Below are positions 35,878 through 44,448 of a stretch of DNA of 51,913 nt, piece after piece (position 1 is the first letter of the stretch; each line of letters begins with the position of its first letter). Under the pieces are notes generated by a model. It had not been told where the DNA came from and did not search any database. It was given only the letters and a program-made list of their open reading frames with translations. A program made the position numbers and the translations under genes. Source of the DNA: Pseudostreptobacillus hongkongensis (lineage in GTDB: Bacteria; Fusobacteriota; Fusobacteriia; Fusobacteriales; Leptotrichiaceae); NCBI RefSeq assembly GCF_001559795.1, contig NZ_LOHY01000076.1, positions 1 to 51,913 of the forward strand. Reading direction: 5' to 3'.

Positions 35878-37662
35878 ATGAAAAAAATATTAACAGCTAG
35901 TTTAATATTAGCATCACTTGGATTACTTGTTTCATGTGGACCAGGTAAAGCAAGATCTGAAATGGGTGTAGAAAAAGTTGATTTAAAATTTGCACAAGAA
36001 TGGACTAATGATCAACCTGTAAAAGACGGAGAAGTATATAAAGTAGGAATGGTTGTAACATCTCCATTTAAAGGAATTTTATCACCTATACATTCTGATA
36101 CTGCAGATGATGGTATTATACTTGGAATGATAAGTGAAGAAATATTCTGGCAAAATGATAATTTCCAAAGAGCAGATGTTGAAGGTGGAATGGCAAGTTA
36201 TCATATAGATGTAGATAATAAACAAGTTATAATTAAATTTAAAGAAGGATTAAAATGGTCAGATGGAGAACCTTTAGGTGTAGATGATTTAATTTATACT
36301 TATGAAGCAGTTGCTAACAAAGATTATACTGGTTCAAGATTTGATCCAATTGAATTAGGTAAAATTGTAGGATTAACAGATTATCATGAAGGTAAGGCAA
36401 ATTCTATATCAGGACTTGAAAAAGTGTCTGATACTGAACTTAGAATGCACTTAACAGAAGTTTCATCTAATTTAACTGTTAGTGGTGGAGCTTTATCTAT
36501 ATCTGGTATGTTATTACCTAAACATTACTTAAAAGATGTAGCAATGAAAGATTTAGAAACTACAGATAAATTAAGAACTAAAACAATTTCAAATGGTAAA
36601 TTTGTAATTAGTAAAATAGTTCCAGGAGAAAGTGTAGAGTTTGTTCCTAATGAATACTATTACCAAGGTAAACAACCGGTATCTAAAGTTGTTTTAAAAA
36701 CATTAACACCACAACTTGCAGTTGAGGCATTAAAACAAGGTGAATACCATGAAATTATTGGATTACCTCAAGATTCATATGAAAAATATAAAGATTTATC
36801 TAACTTAGCAATACTTGGAAGACCAGCTTTAAATTATAGTTACTTAGGATTTAATTTAGGTCATAGAGATAATGAAAAAGGAATAAATATTCAAGATAGA
36901 GATACTCCTTTACAAGATGTAAGAGTAAGACAAGCAGTAGGTTATGCATTAAACTTACAAGAAATAGCAGATGCTTACTACCATGGATTAAGAGTAAGAG
37001 CTAATGGAGTAATACCTCCAATATTTGCATCTTTCTATGATTCAACTCTTGAGGGATATGACTATAATCCAGAAAAAGCTAAAGAATTATTAAAAGAAGC
37101 AGGATATACAGATACTAATGGAGATGGAATAGTAGATAAAGATGGTAAAAATCTAACATTAAGATTAGGAATGGCTGGAGGTTCAGATGTTGCAGAACCT
37201 ATTACTAAGGCATTACAACAATACTGGGCTGCAGTAGGAATAGATGTACAATTAACTAATGGAAGATTATTAGATAATAATGTATTATTTGAAAAAATGG
37301 CTGCAAACCCTGATGATATGGATATATTTGCTGCAGGATGGTCTGTTGGAACATCACTTGACTTTGGTGGAACTTATTCAGAAACAGGATCATTTAACTT
37401 CATGCGTTTTGTTGATAAGAAAAATGATGAATTATTAAAGGCTATAAACGATCCTAAAGGATTAACAGATCCAGAATACAAAGCAAATGCATATAAAGAA
37501 TGGCAAAAATATATGATATCTCAAGCGCCAATTATACCATTCATGTTTAAATATGATGTATCACCAGTTAATAAGAGTGTTAAGAGATCTACAGTATATA
37601 TCGCAACTGAAAAATCTAATTCACAAGTAGCGGTAGTAGCTCAACCAGAAATAGCTAAATAA
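35878..37662 (+). CDS. Oligopeptide ABC-transporter substrate-binding lipoprotein (OppA-like)
   Basis: 594 residues. Lipobox LLVSC puts the lipid-modified Cys at 20. The SBP_bac_5 fold is recognisable: IIKFKEGLKWSDGEPLGVDDLIYTYE, DVRVRQAVGYALNLQEI, YNPEKAKELLKEAGYTDTNG and the C-terminal YKEWQKYMISQAPIIPFM. It should bind peptides in the periplasm. CAGGAG precedes ATG 35878. No permease or ATPase genes lie nearby and a terminator follows, so this is an orphan binding protein that must work with a transporter elsewhere, or with a different ligand (nickel and haem binders share the fold). Confidence 0.92.
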   Translation: MKKILTASLILASLGLLVSCGPGKARSEMGVEKVDLKFAQEWTNDQPVKDGEVYKVGMVVTSPFKGILSPIHSDTADDGIILGMISEEIFWQNDNFQRADVEGGMASYHIDVDNKQVIIKFKEGLKWSDGEPLGVDDLIYTYEAVANKDYTGSRFDPIELGKIVGLTDYHEGKANSISGLEKVSDTELRMHLTEVSSNLTVSGGALSISGMLLPKHYLKDVAMKDLETTDKLRTKTISNGKFVISKIVPGESVEFVPNEYYYQGKQPVSKVVLKTLTPQLAVEALKQGEYHEIIGLPQDSYEKYKDLSNLAILGRPALNYSYLGFNLGHRDNEKGINIQDRDTPLQDVRVRQAVGYALNLQEIADAYYHGLRVRANGVIPPIFASFYDSTLEGYDYNPEKAKELLKEAGYTDTNGDGIVDKDGKNLTLRLGMAGGSDVAEPITKALQQYWAAVGIDVQLTNGRLLDNNVLFEKMAANPDDMDIFAAGWSVGTSLDFGGTYSETGSFNFMRFVDKKNDELLKAINDPKGLTDPEYKANAYKEWQKYMISQAPIIPFMFKYDVSPVNKSVKRSTVYIATEKSNSQVAVVAQPEIAK

Positions 37663-37683
37663 GAATATAAAAATATAAAAAGT

Positions 37684-37724
37684 GTGATAAAATTAGATGT
37701 ATTTTCTAAATTTATCACCTTTTT
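37684..37724 (+). terminator. Terminator of the OppA-like gene
   Basis: GTGATAAA/TTTATCAC stem (37684-37691 and 37711-37718) with inner TTAGA/TCTAA, then CTTTTTAAA. Confidence 0.85.
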
Positions 37725-37757
37725 AAATATATAATTAAAATAACCATCTAATTTTTC

Positions 37758-37786
37758 TTGACAAATTCTAAAATGTGTTATATAAA
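37758..37786 (+). promoter_or_regulatory. Promoter of the RHH-mevalonate gene group
   Basis: TTGACA (37758-37763), 17-base spacer, TATAAA (37781-37786). The leader to 37861 is about 68 bases and contains GATGT-AAA-ACATC (37800-37812), a perfect inverted repeat that could be an operator for the encoded ribbon-helix-helix protein. Confidence 0.7.
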
Positions 37787-37860
37787 TTAAACGTAGATAG
37801 ATGTAAAACATCAAGTGAAAAAATTGTTTTGTCTTTCTATAAGTTTAGGAGGCGTTTTAA

Positions 37861-38061
37861 ATGGGTATTAAGAAGGGTACTAAGAGAACTTGGGATATTT
37901 GGAAACACAAAGATGAAAGTGAATTCAGAAAGATCAATGTTGGGATTAGATTAAACAGAGAGGAACATGAAAGGCTACAAAACGTAAAAAAGAAAGTAAA
38001 ATATACAACGGCAGATATTTTATTAATAGGTATAACAGCTGTTGAAAATGATAGTTATTAA
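37861..38061 (+). CDS. Small ribbon-helix-helix-like protein
   Basis: 66 residues, basic. After a Lys/Trp-rich N terminus (GIKKGTKRTWDIWKHKDES) comes a pattern like the ribbon-helix-helix fold: strand RKINVGIRL, helix NREEHERLQNVKKKV, turn KYTTAD, helix ILLIGITAVEN. This suggests a DNA-binding dimer, but a non-DNA-binding role is possible. ATG 37861 follows TAGGAGG. Its leader holds an inverted repeat that could mediate autoregulation. It precedes the mevalonate genes, separated by a partly attenuating hairpin. Confidence 0.6.
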   Translation: MGIKKGTKRTWDIWKHKDESEFRKINVGIRLNREEHERLQNVKKKVKYTTADILLIGITAVENDSY

Positions 38062-38063
38062 AA

Positions 38064-38098
38064 TTAAGGCGAGAATTTAATCTTGCCTTAAATTTAAG
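38064..38098 (+). terminator. Hairpin between RHH gene and mevalonate kinase gene
   Basis: 11-bp stem TTAAGGCGAGA/TCTTGCCTTAA (38064-38074 and 38081-38091) with one G-T wobble and a 6-base loop. The following ATTTAAGTT is a poor T tract, so this may be a partial terminator or attenuator. No separate promoter is evident before the mevalonate genes. Confidence 0.55.
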
Positions 38099-38110
38099 TT
38101 AGGAGGTAAA

Positions 38111-38938
38111 ATGTCGCATGCCAAAGCAATACTTTTTGGTGAGCATTCTGTAATATATAATAAAAAAGCCATTGGAATACCCTTAAGAAATATTATTATA
38201 AATGTTGAAATAACTAAAGATAAAATTATAGAAGATGAACACGTGAAATATATAAAAGATTTAATAAAAGGAAGATATAATATAAAGGAAGAAATATATT
38301 TTAGAATAAATTCAGATATACCAATTTCAGCAGGGCTTGGTTCTTCAGCGGCACTTGCAATAGCTATTGCTAAAGAAGTTGAAAAAAAATATAATATAGA
38401 TGTAGATATTTTTGATATAGTAAATATATCAGAAGATAAAGCACATGGAAAATCAAGTGGTCTTGATTTACAGATAATTGCAAATTCAAAACCAATAATC
38501 TTTGAAAAAAATAAAGGTATTAAATTATTTAACTTTAATTTATCAAAATATTTAGTTATAGCAAATACTGGAATTAAAGGAAATACAAAAGATGCAGTAT
38601 CACAAGTTGCAAATAATATAGAAAAAAATATGAAATATATAGATGAATTAGGAAATATAACAGAGGATGCTATTAATTCAATAGTTGAAAATAATGTATA
38701 TTTATTAGGTGAGCTGATGCGTAAGGCACAAGAAAATTTAAGAAAATTAGGATTATCTAATGATAATATAGAAAAACTAATAAATATAGGTAGAGATATT
38801 TCAATTGGAGAAAAGATAACAGGATCAGGACTAGGGGGCTGTATAATTTTTTTAGTAGAAAATTTAAAAGATGCAAAAAAATTATCTGAGAAACTTTTAG
38901 ATGGAGGAGCAAAGCAGACATGGATAGAGGGTATATAA
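38111..38938 (+). CDS. mvk: Mevalonate kinase
   Basis: GHMP kinase phosphorylating mevalonate at C5, first of three lower mevalonate-pathway steps encoded here. The 275-residue protein has the N-terminal AKAILFGEHSVIYNKKAIGIP, ATP-binding PISAGLGSSAALAIAIA, EDKAHGKSSGLDLQI (catalytic Asp) and C-terminal KITGSGLGGCIIF. ATG 38111 follows TAGGAGGT. It overlaps mvaD by 19 bases. Confidence 0.94.
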   Translation: MSHAKAILFGEHSVIYNKKAIGIPLRNIIINVEITKDKIIEDEHVKYIKDLIKGRYNIKEEIYFRINSDIPISAGLGSSAALAIAIAKEVEKKYNIDVDIFDIVNISEDKAHGKSSGLDLQIIANSKPIIFEKNKGIKLFNFNLSKYLVIANTGIKGNTKDAVSQVANNIEKNMKYIDELGNITEDAINSIVENNVYLLGELMRKAQENLRKLGLSNDNIEKLINIGRDISIGEKITGSGLGGCIIFLVENLKDAKKLSEKLLDGGAKQTWIEGI

Positions 38939-39810
38939 ATATAGCAATTGTTAAGTATTGGGGTAAAAAAGAGTTTAACCCATATTTAATACCTAGTCAA
39001 GGAAGCATATCTTTAACTTCTAAAAATCTATATACAGATACTAAAATAGAAAAGTCAGATGTAGATGAATTTTATTTAAATGGAATAAAGCAAGAAGGAA
39101 AAGAATTAGAAAAAATTTTTAAATTTGTTAATAAAGTGATAAATGATAGAGAAAGTATAAGAATAATTAGTGAAAATACAGTTCCAACGGCTGCAGGACT
39201 TGCATCAAGTGCAAGTGCATATTGTGCTTTAATTCGTGCTTTAAATAGATACTTTAATCTTAATTTAACTACTGAAGAAATGGCTAAAATTTCAACTATG
39301 GGGTCAGGATCAGCTTGTCGTAGTTTCTATAATATGGCTGCTTTTGATAAAGATGGTAATATTTATGAAGTTAGTACAGATTTAAATTTATCTATGTTAG
39401 TTCTTGTGGTCAGTAAAGATAAAAAGAAAATATCTTCAAGAGATGCGATGGAACTTGCAAAAAGTTCAGTTATATTTGAACACTGGGTAAATAGAGCAAA
39501 TAAAGATTTTGAGGATATGAAAGAAGCATTAATTAAAAATGACTTTATAAAAATAGGACAAATTATGGAAGCAAATACTATAACTATGCATAATACTACC
39601 TTTAGATCAGTACCATCATTTAGTTTCTTAAATGATAAAACATATTCAGCTATAAAAATGATAAAAAGAATTAGAAGAGAAAATGATGTTAAAATGTATT
39701 TTACTATGGATGCAGGGCCTAATGTTAAAATCCTATATTTAAAAGAAGATGAAGAAAAAATATTAAAGATTTTAAATGAATATTTTGAAGGAGAAATATT
39801 ATTATGTTAG
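38920..39810 (+). CDS. mvaD: Diphosphomevalonate decarboxylase
   Basis: Converts mevalonate diphosphate to isopentenyl diphosphate with ATP. The 296-residue protein has INIAIVKYWGKKEFNPYLIP and QGSISLT near the start, the GHMP loop PTAAGLASSASAYCALIRAL, and MGSGSACRSFYNMA. C-terminal YFTMDAGPNVKILYL includes the catalytic-region Asp. It overlaps mvk and pmk by 19 and 7 bases, so the three are translated as one unit. Confidence 0.95.
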   Translation: MDRGYINIAIVKYWGKKEFNPYLIPSQGSISLTSKNLYTDTKIEKSDVDEFYLNGIKQEGKELEKIFKFVNKVINDRESIRIISENTVPTAAGLASSASAYCALIRALNRYFNLNLTTEEMAKISTMGSGSACRSFYNMAAFDKDGNIYEVSTDLNLSMLVLVVSKDKKKISSRDAMELAKSSVIFEHWVNRANKDFEDMKEALIKNDFIKIGQIMEANTITMHNTTFRSVPSFSFLNDKTYSAIKMIKRIRRENDVKMYFTMDAGPNVKILYLKEDEEKILKILNEYFEGEILLC

Positions 39811-40676
39811 TTAAAGCTGGATCAAAACTTTATTTATCTGGTGAATATGCAATATTAAGTGATAATTCATATGCAATAATATCATACATTCCTAAATATA
39901 CATATCTTGAAATATTAGAAAATAATAATGTTTTAGAAATAGAAACAGATATAGAAGATAAAGATGGATATATTTTAAAATGTATTAGATATATGGAAGA
40001 ATATCTTAATATGAATCTTAATTTTAAATATAGATATTACACAGAATTATATAGAAATGGAGTTAAATACGGTCTTGGATCTTCAGCCTCTGTTTTAGTA
40101 GTGACTATAAAAGGTATATTTGAAATATTAAATAAATCATATTCTAAAAAAGAATTGTTTGATATTGCAGTTGATATATCAATAAGAGAAAATATTAAAG
40201 GATCTTTTGGTGATTTGGCATGTATTTGTTATGAAAATCATATTTTATTTAAATCTTCAACTAGAGAAAAAAGAGATTATGATATACAAATAATAGATAA
40301 TAAGGTTAATTTGGATATAAAAGCTATATGGACTAAAGAAACTTCATCAACTTCTAAAATGATATCTAATCTAAATATTAATGATAAAAATTATATTATT
40401 TTTTCTCAAGTATCTAATGAGATAGTTAAAAATATGTATAATAACATACTAAATAATAATATAAATGAATTATTAAAAAATATAGAAAAATTAAATAAAA
40501 ACTTGCATTTTTTAGAAGAAAAATGTAATATAAATATACATTCTAAAAGAATAGAAGAATTATTAGAGAAGTATGAATATTCAAAAATTTCAGGTGCAGG
40601 TGGTGGTGATTATATACTTTCATTTGAAAAATCACCTGAGAGTAATGAAATTTTTATTAAGTTGGAGGAAGAATGA
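39804..40676 (+). CDS. mvaK2: Phosphomevalonate kinase
   Basis: 290 residues, GHMP kinase converting mevalonate 5-phosphate to the diphosphate. N-terminal VKAGSKLYLSGEYAILSDNS, ATP loop VKYGLGSSASVLVVTIKG, SFGDLACICYENH, C-terminal KISGAGGGDYIL. The fold alone does not fix the substrate; position in the cluster with mvk and mvaD does. HMG-CoA synthase, HMG-CoA reductase and IPP isomerase are not in the window. Its stop overlaps the next start as ATGA. Confidence 0.92.
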   Translation: MLVKAGSKLYLSGEYAILSDNSYAIISYIPKYTYLEILENNNVLEIETDIEDKDGYILKCIRYMEEYLNMNLNFKYRYYTELYRNGVKYGLGSSASVLVVTIKGIFEILNKSYSKKELFDIAVDISIRENIKGSFGDLACICYENHILFKSSTREKRDYDIQIIDNKVNLDIKAIWTKETSSTSKMISNLNINDKNYIIFSQVSNEIVKNMYNNILNNNINELLKNIEKLNKNLHFLEEKCNINIHSKRIEELLEKYEYSKISGAGGGDYILSFEKSPESNEIFIKLEEE

Positions 40677-41098
40677 AAAAATTAATTTTATTGTCTTTTC
40701 TATCATTAATTTCATTTTCAAAATTAAATTATGATATTAAAGCCAATGTTAATATAGGATCGTCAGAATTAACAGTTTATAAAAAAATACCTACAGAATC
40801 TAATTTTAAAAAAAGTGTTGGAGTAGGTGTTGAATATGGTGATAAGGTACTTGGAGGTAAATCTAAGTTTATTTCTCCATATTTTAGTGCTGAATTAAGT
40901 GGTAATATTAGATATGAAGTTAAACTTTTTACTACATTAAATGCAGGCTATATACATTATCTAGATGATAGTAATAAGACTAAATTAAATTTAAAATATT
41001 TAATAGGGGTTAATTATTGGGATTTAGCAGAATTTCAAATATCAACTTCAACAACAAACTTATTTACAGTAGGTGCTGGAGTAAGGTTGGGAATATAA
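40673..41098 (+). CDS. Small outer-membrane beta-barrel-like protein
   Basis: 141 residues. Signal peptide MKKLILLSFLSLISFSKL, then a run of alternating polar/apolar strands (SVGVGVEYGDKV, ISPYFSAELSGNIRYEVKLFTTLNAGYIHYL, LKYLIGVNYW, LFTVGAGVRLGI) as in small 6-8-stranded barrels. No family recognised. Its ATG overlaps the phosphomevalonate kinase stop (ATGA), so it is translated with the mevalonate genes, although a functional link is not evident. A strong terminator follows. Confidence 0.7.
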   Translation: MKKLILLSFLSLISFSKLNYDIKANVNIGSSELTVYKKIPTESNFKKSVGVGVEYGDKVLGGKSKFISPYFSAELSGNIRYEVKLFTTLNAGYIHYLDDSNKTKLNLKYLIGVNYWDLAEFQISTSTTNLFTVGAGVRLGI

Positions 41099-41099
41099 A

Positions 41100-41130
41100 T
41101 AAGGTAGGGACTCCCTACCTTATAATTTTT
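41100..41130. terminator. Terminator between converging mevalonate and GTPase genes
   Basis: 10-bp stem TAAGGTAGGG/CCCTACCTTA with a 3-base loop (41100-41109 and 41113-41122), then TAATTTTT on the plus strand. It includes the stop codon of the minus-strand gene. Confidence 0.88.
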
Positions 41131-42022
41131 CAACTTCATTTTTAAGTAAATCTTTTTTTAAATCATTTCCTATGAAAATTACATCATTAGTTTCTTTTTT
41201 TTCTATAAATGATAATTCATAATTACTATCAACTAAATCAAATCTAATATAGAAATTAGAATATTGGAATATACCTTTAGCACGACAAATATTTCCATAA
41301 TATCCTAGAATTATTTTATCTATGAAGTATATTAATGATTCTATACTAGAACATTTAGAGTTAGTATAACTCATATTTTGTAATTTTTGATTAGAAATTA
41401 CGATATCTTCTTTTTCTTTTTTAATAAGTTCACCATCAAATAAATTGTTCCAGTAATTTATATCTTCATTATGATAATCTTCTTTAAATATTTGTACTTT
41501 AGGATTTAAAGTCTGAATATCTTTACAAATTAATTCGATTTCATTTTTATCTACAAATTCAGTCTTAGATAACTGTACATTAGTTGTAGAAGTTATTTGA
41601 TCTATAAATACATCTTTATATTTATTTTTGTATTTAAAGTAAGTGCTACAATCAACTATAGTTATAGGGTTTAATAATTTTATTTGATCGTATTCTACAG
41701 CTTGTATATTGCTTATAACATTACTTAGTATTGCAACACCAGAGGGTTCTACTATTAAAAAATCTAGTTTTAATGAATTTTCTATTACTATAAGTGATGC
41801 AGAAAAGTCTGCTTTTGTACTACAACAAACACAACCATTAGACATTTCCCATACTTCGACAGATTTATTATCTAATTCATTTTTTAATATATCTCCATCT
41901 ATATTTATATCTGCAAATTCATTTTCAAATATGACATATTCTCTTTTAGTGGTTTCTACCATTTGCTTTATAAAAGTAGTTTTACCAGCTCCTAAAAATC
42001 CAGATATTACTAGTACTTTCAT
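41120..42022 (-). CDS. COG0523-family GTPase (CobW/ZNG1-like metal chaperone)
   Basis: 300-residue G3E-family GTPase. P-loop SGFLGAGKTTF (about 7-17), the metal-binding CxCC motif NGCVCC, Walker B LIVEPSGVA, base-recognition region QLSKTEFVD, and a C-terminal CobW_C domain (YGNICRAKGIFQY). Members insert or allocate zinc, cobalt or other metals. It lies next to a zinc alcohol dehydrogenase on the same strand, but a terminator lies between them. The ATG at 42022 follows GAGGTGAA. Metal and partner are not predictable from sequence alone. Confidence 0.9.
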   Translation of the reverse strand: MKVLVISGFLGAGKTTFIKQMVETTKREYVIFENEFADINIDGDILKNELDNKSVEVWEMSNGCVCCSTKADFSASLIVIENSLKLDFLIVEPSGVAILSNVISNIQAVEYDQIKLLNPITIVDCSTYFKYKNKYKDVFIDQITSTTNVQLSKTEFVDKNEIELICKDIQTLNPKVQIFKEDYHNEDINYWNNLFDGELIKKEKEDIVISNQKLQNMSYTNSKCSSIESLIYFIDKIILGYYGNICRAKGIFQYSNFYIRFDLVDSNYELSFIEKKETNDVIFIGNDLKKDLLKNEVEKL

Positions 42023-42035
42023 ATTTCACCTCTAG

Positions 42036-42067
42036 AAAAATTAGCTCATCTTAAAAAGGTGAGCTAA
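42036..42067 (-). terminator. Terminator of the alcohol dehydrogenase gene
   Basis: Minus strand: TTAGCTCA/TGAGCTAA stem (42041-42048 and 42060-42067), 11-base loop, then TTTTTC. Confidence 0.88.
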
Positions 42068-42080
42068 TTCTAATTATTCC

Positions 42081-43178
42081 TTATTTAACATTTTTAGTAT
42101 GATCTTTATCCATATAAACAACTGGTTTAATTAATCCTTCTGGTTTAGTTCTCATTAATTCTAATGCATCTTCAACACCTTCAAATCCATAGAATTTGTG
42201 AGTTAACATATGTCCTGGGTCAACTTTTCCGAATTGAATTAATCTAGCTAATTTTTCAAGTCTTAATCTTCCACCAGGCATTAATCCTCCGAAGATGTTT
42301 TTGTGTGCCATTCCAGCTCCCCATTCAACTCTTGGTATGTTGATGTAATCTCCAGTACCTAAGTAGTTAACGTTTCCTATACGTCCACCTGGTTTTAATA
42401 CTTTCATTGCAGTTTCAAATAATCTTTGATCTCCACCAGCTATGATTACTTTATCTACACCTTCACCATTAGTTAATTCCATGATTTGATCTTCAGATGG
42501 AGCTTTCATAAAGTCTACTGCATCAGTTGCACCATAGTAGTTTAATGCAATTTCAAATCTTTCAGGTCTTGAATCAACAACTATTAATCTTCCAGCACCT
42601 TTAAGAGCGGCAGCAGCTGTAGCCATTAACCCAACAGGTCCTATACCAAATACAGCAACTATATCACCGAATTGCACGTCAGCAAGTTCAGCAGCATGGA
42701 ATCCAGTAGGTAACATATCACTTAACATACAAGCAACCCCATAGTCCATTCCTTCAGGTATTAAAGCTAAGTTTCCATCAGCATCATTTACATGGAAATA
42801 TTCTCCAAATACTCCATCTTTGAAGTTAGAGAATTTCCATCCAGATAACATACCACCTGAGTGCATTGAATATCCTGCTTGAGCTTCTCTTGAATTCCAG
42901 TCTGGAGTGATAGCTGCAACTAATACTCTATCTCCAACTTTGAAGTTTTTAACTTCAGATCCTACTTCTACTACTTCTCCACATCCTTCATGTCCAAGGA
43001 TCATGTCATAACGTTCACCAATTCCACCTTCATAAACTGTATGAATATCTGATGTACAAGGAGATAATGCAAGTGGTCTAACTATAGCATCATTTGGACC
43101 ACAATAAGGTGCATCCTTTTCTATCCAACCAACTTCTCCAATACGTTTCATTGCGAAACCTTTCATTTTACCAGTCAT
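42081..43178 (-). CDS. adh: Zn-dependent secondary alcohol dehydrogenase (isopropanol dehydrogenase type)
   Basis: 365-residue medium-chain dehydrogenase close in sequence to the NADP-dependent Thermoanaerobacter/Clostridium secondary ADHs: MKGFAMKRIGEVGWIEKDAP at the start, zinc ligands Cys41 (SPCTSD), His63 and Glu64 (GHEGCGE) and Asp154 (SDMLPTG), FHVNDADGNLALIP, and Rossmann motif GIGPVGLMA. At the position of Gly198 of the T. brockii enzyme, which helps hold the 2'-phosphate of NADPH, there is Asp202 (VVDSRPERF); Ser and Arg follow as usual. NAD preference is possible. AGGAGG precedes ATG 43178. Transcribed alone. Confidence 0.94.
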   Translation of the reverse strand: MTGKMKGFAMKRIGEVGWIEKDAPYCGPNDAIVRPLALSPCTSDIHTVYEGGIGERYDMILGHEGCGEVVEVGSEVKNFKVGDRVLVAAITPDWNSREAQAGYSMHSGGMLSGWKFSNFKDGVFGEYFHVNDADGNLALIPEGMDYGVACMLSDMLPTGFHAAELADVQFGDIVAVFGIGPVGLMATAAAALKGAGRLIVVDSRPERFEIALNYYGATDAVDFMKAPSEDQIMELTNGEGVDKVIIAGGDQRLFETAMKVLKPGGRIGNVNYLGTGDYINIPRVEWGAGMAHKNIFGGLMPGGRLRLEKLARLIQFGKVDPGHMLTHKFYGFEGVEDALELMRTKPEGLIKPVVYMDKDHTKNVK

Positions 43179-43221
43179 TTTAAACCTCCTAAAACTTTGT
43201 TCTAATTTTAACTTCAGTATT

Positions 43222-43249
43222 AGTATACTATGCTTTTTCTAAAAGGCAA
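43222..43249 (-). promoter_or_regulatory. Alcohol dehydrogenase promoter
   Basis: Minus strand: TTGCCT (43244-43249), 16-base spacer, TATACT (43222-43227). Confidence 0.55.
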
Positions 43250-43250
43250 T

Positions 43251-43465
43251 AGCTTATATTAAGTTTATTTTTTAACAAATATTTAAAAGTGTATAAAATG
43301 GAATAAATAAAGGGAAAATTGATTTGGAAAAATGAAAAAAATTATAAAAAATATGAATAGAACATATATTCAGTGTTAAAAAAATTATGTTATATAAATT
43401 ATTAATAAAAAGAGTTTTTGTTTTAATTATAACTTATGATCCCATAACTTAAAATAATAATATAT
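43251..43465. other. AT-rich gene-free gap between adh and whiA
   Basis: The 346-base gap between the divergent adh and whiA genes is very AT-rich. Apart from the two promoters I see only a small inverted repeat, TTATG-ATCC-CATAA, near 43435-43448. No gene or RNA is supported here. Confidence 0.6.
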
Positions 43466-43471
43466 TTTGAT

Positions 43472-43501
43472 TTGTAAAATATATTTAATCTATGATATAA
43501 T
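43472..43501 (+). promoter_or_regulatory. whiA-serS operon promoter
   Basis: TTGTAA (43472-43477), 18-base spacer, TATAAT (43496-43501) with an extended -10 TG (43493-43494). Confidence 0.7.
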
Positions 43502-43524
43502 TAAAAATAAAATAAAGGTGGTTT

Positions 43525-44448
43525 ATGTCGTATTCATCAAAACTTAAAGAAGAGATTTTAGATATAGAAGTCAAAGATAAAGAAGAAATTTTAGCTGAAC
43601 TTTTTGGATTATTTTTATCTAAAAATTCATTTAAAAATAATGGAATAGAATTTAGTAGTGAAAATTTTAGATTAACTCAAAGAGTGTACAAGCATATATT
43701 AAAGGTTGTTGATATTAAACCACAAATAAAATATATAATTGCTAAAAGATTTTCAAAACCAAGAGTATATAATATATCTATAAGGATAACAAAAGAAATA
43801 GAAGGTATATATGCTGAATTTTTAAAGGAACTTTTTAAATTTAAAAAGTTTTTAGAAGTTGAAGAATTAATCCCAGTTATATTAAGAGGATATTTTTTAA
43901 ATTCAGGATATATAAAAGATCCTAATAAGGGCTATACTTTAGATTTCTTTATAGATACAGAAGATGCTTCAACTTTTCTATATATGTTATTAAAACACAT
44001 AAATAAAAGAGTTTTTCATACAGATAAAAAAAATAAGAATATAGTATATATTAGAAACTCAGAAGATATATTAGATATAATATACATGATGGGTGGAGAA
44101 AAAATATTCTTTGAATATGAAGATGTAACTATAATTAAAGAAATGAAGAATAAAGTAAATAGAAAATTGAATTATGAATTAGCAAACGATATGAAAAGTG
44201 AAGCTGCAGCTATTAAACAAATAGATATGATAGAATATATAGATGAAAAAATGGGACTTTCTAATTTAACTGATGCACTTGAAGAAATAGCAAGGCTTAG
44301 ATTACTAAATGAAAGTGATTCATTTCAAGAACTTGCAGATAAATTAAGAATTTCTAAATCAGGTATAAGAAATAGATTTAGAAGATTAGAAGAAATATAT
44401 CTTGAATTAAAGGGAGTAAAAAATGAAAAGTCTAAAAGAACAAAATAA
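43525..44448 (+). CDS. whiA: DNA-binding protein WhiA
   Basis: 307 residues. N-terminal start SYSSKLKEEILDIE, central degenerate LAGLIDADG homing-endonuclease-like fold (ILRGYFLNSGYIKDPNKGY, FFIDTEDASTFLYMLL) and C-terminal HTH (LADKLRISKSGIRNRFRRL, about 270-290). In Firmicutes and Actinobacteria WhiA affects division and chromosome segregation. The whiA neighbours usual there (yvcJ/rapZ, yvcK) are not here. AAAGGTGG precedes ATG 43525. It overlaps the following unknown gene by 26 bases. Confidence 0.93.
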   Translation: MSYSSKLKEEILDIEVKDKEEILAELFGLFLSKNSFKNNGIEFSSENFRLTQRVYKHILKVVDIKPQIKYIIAKRFSKPRVYNISIRITKEIEGIYAEFLKELFKFKKFLEVEELIPVILRGYFLNSGYIKDPNKGYTLDFFIDTEDASTFLYMLLKHINKRVFHTDKKNKNIVYIRNSEDILDIIYMMGGEKIFFEYEDVTIIKEMKNKVNRKLNYELANDMKSEAAAIKQIDMIEYIDEKMGLSNLTDALEEIARLRLLNESDSFQELADKLRISKSGIRNRFRRLEEIYLELKGVKNEKSKRTK

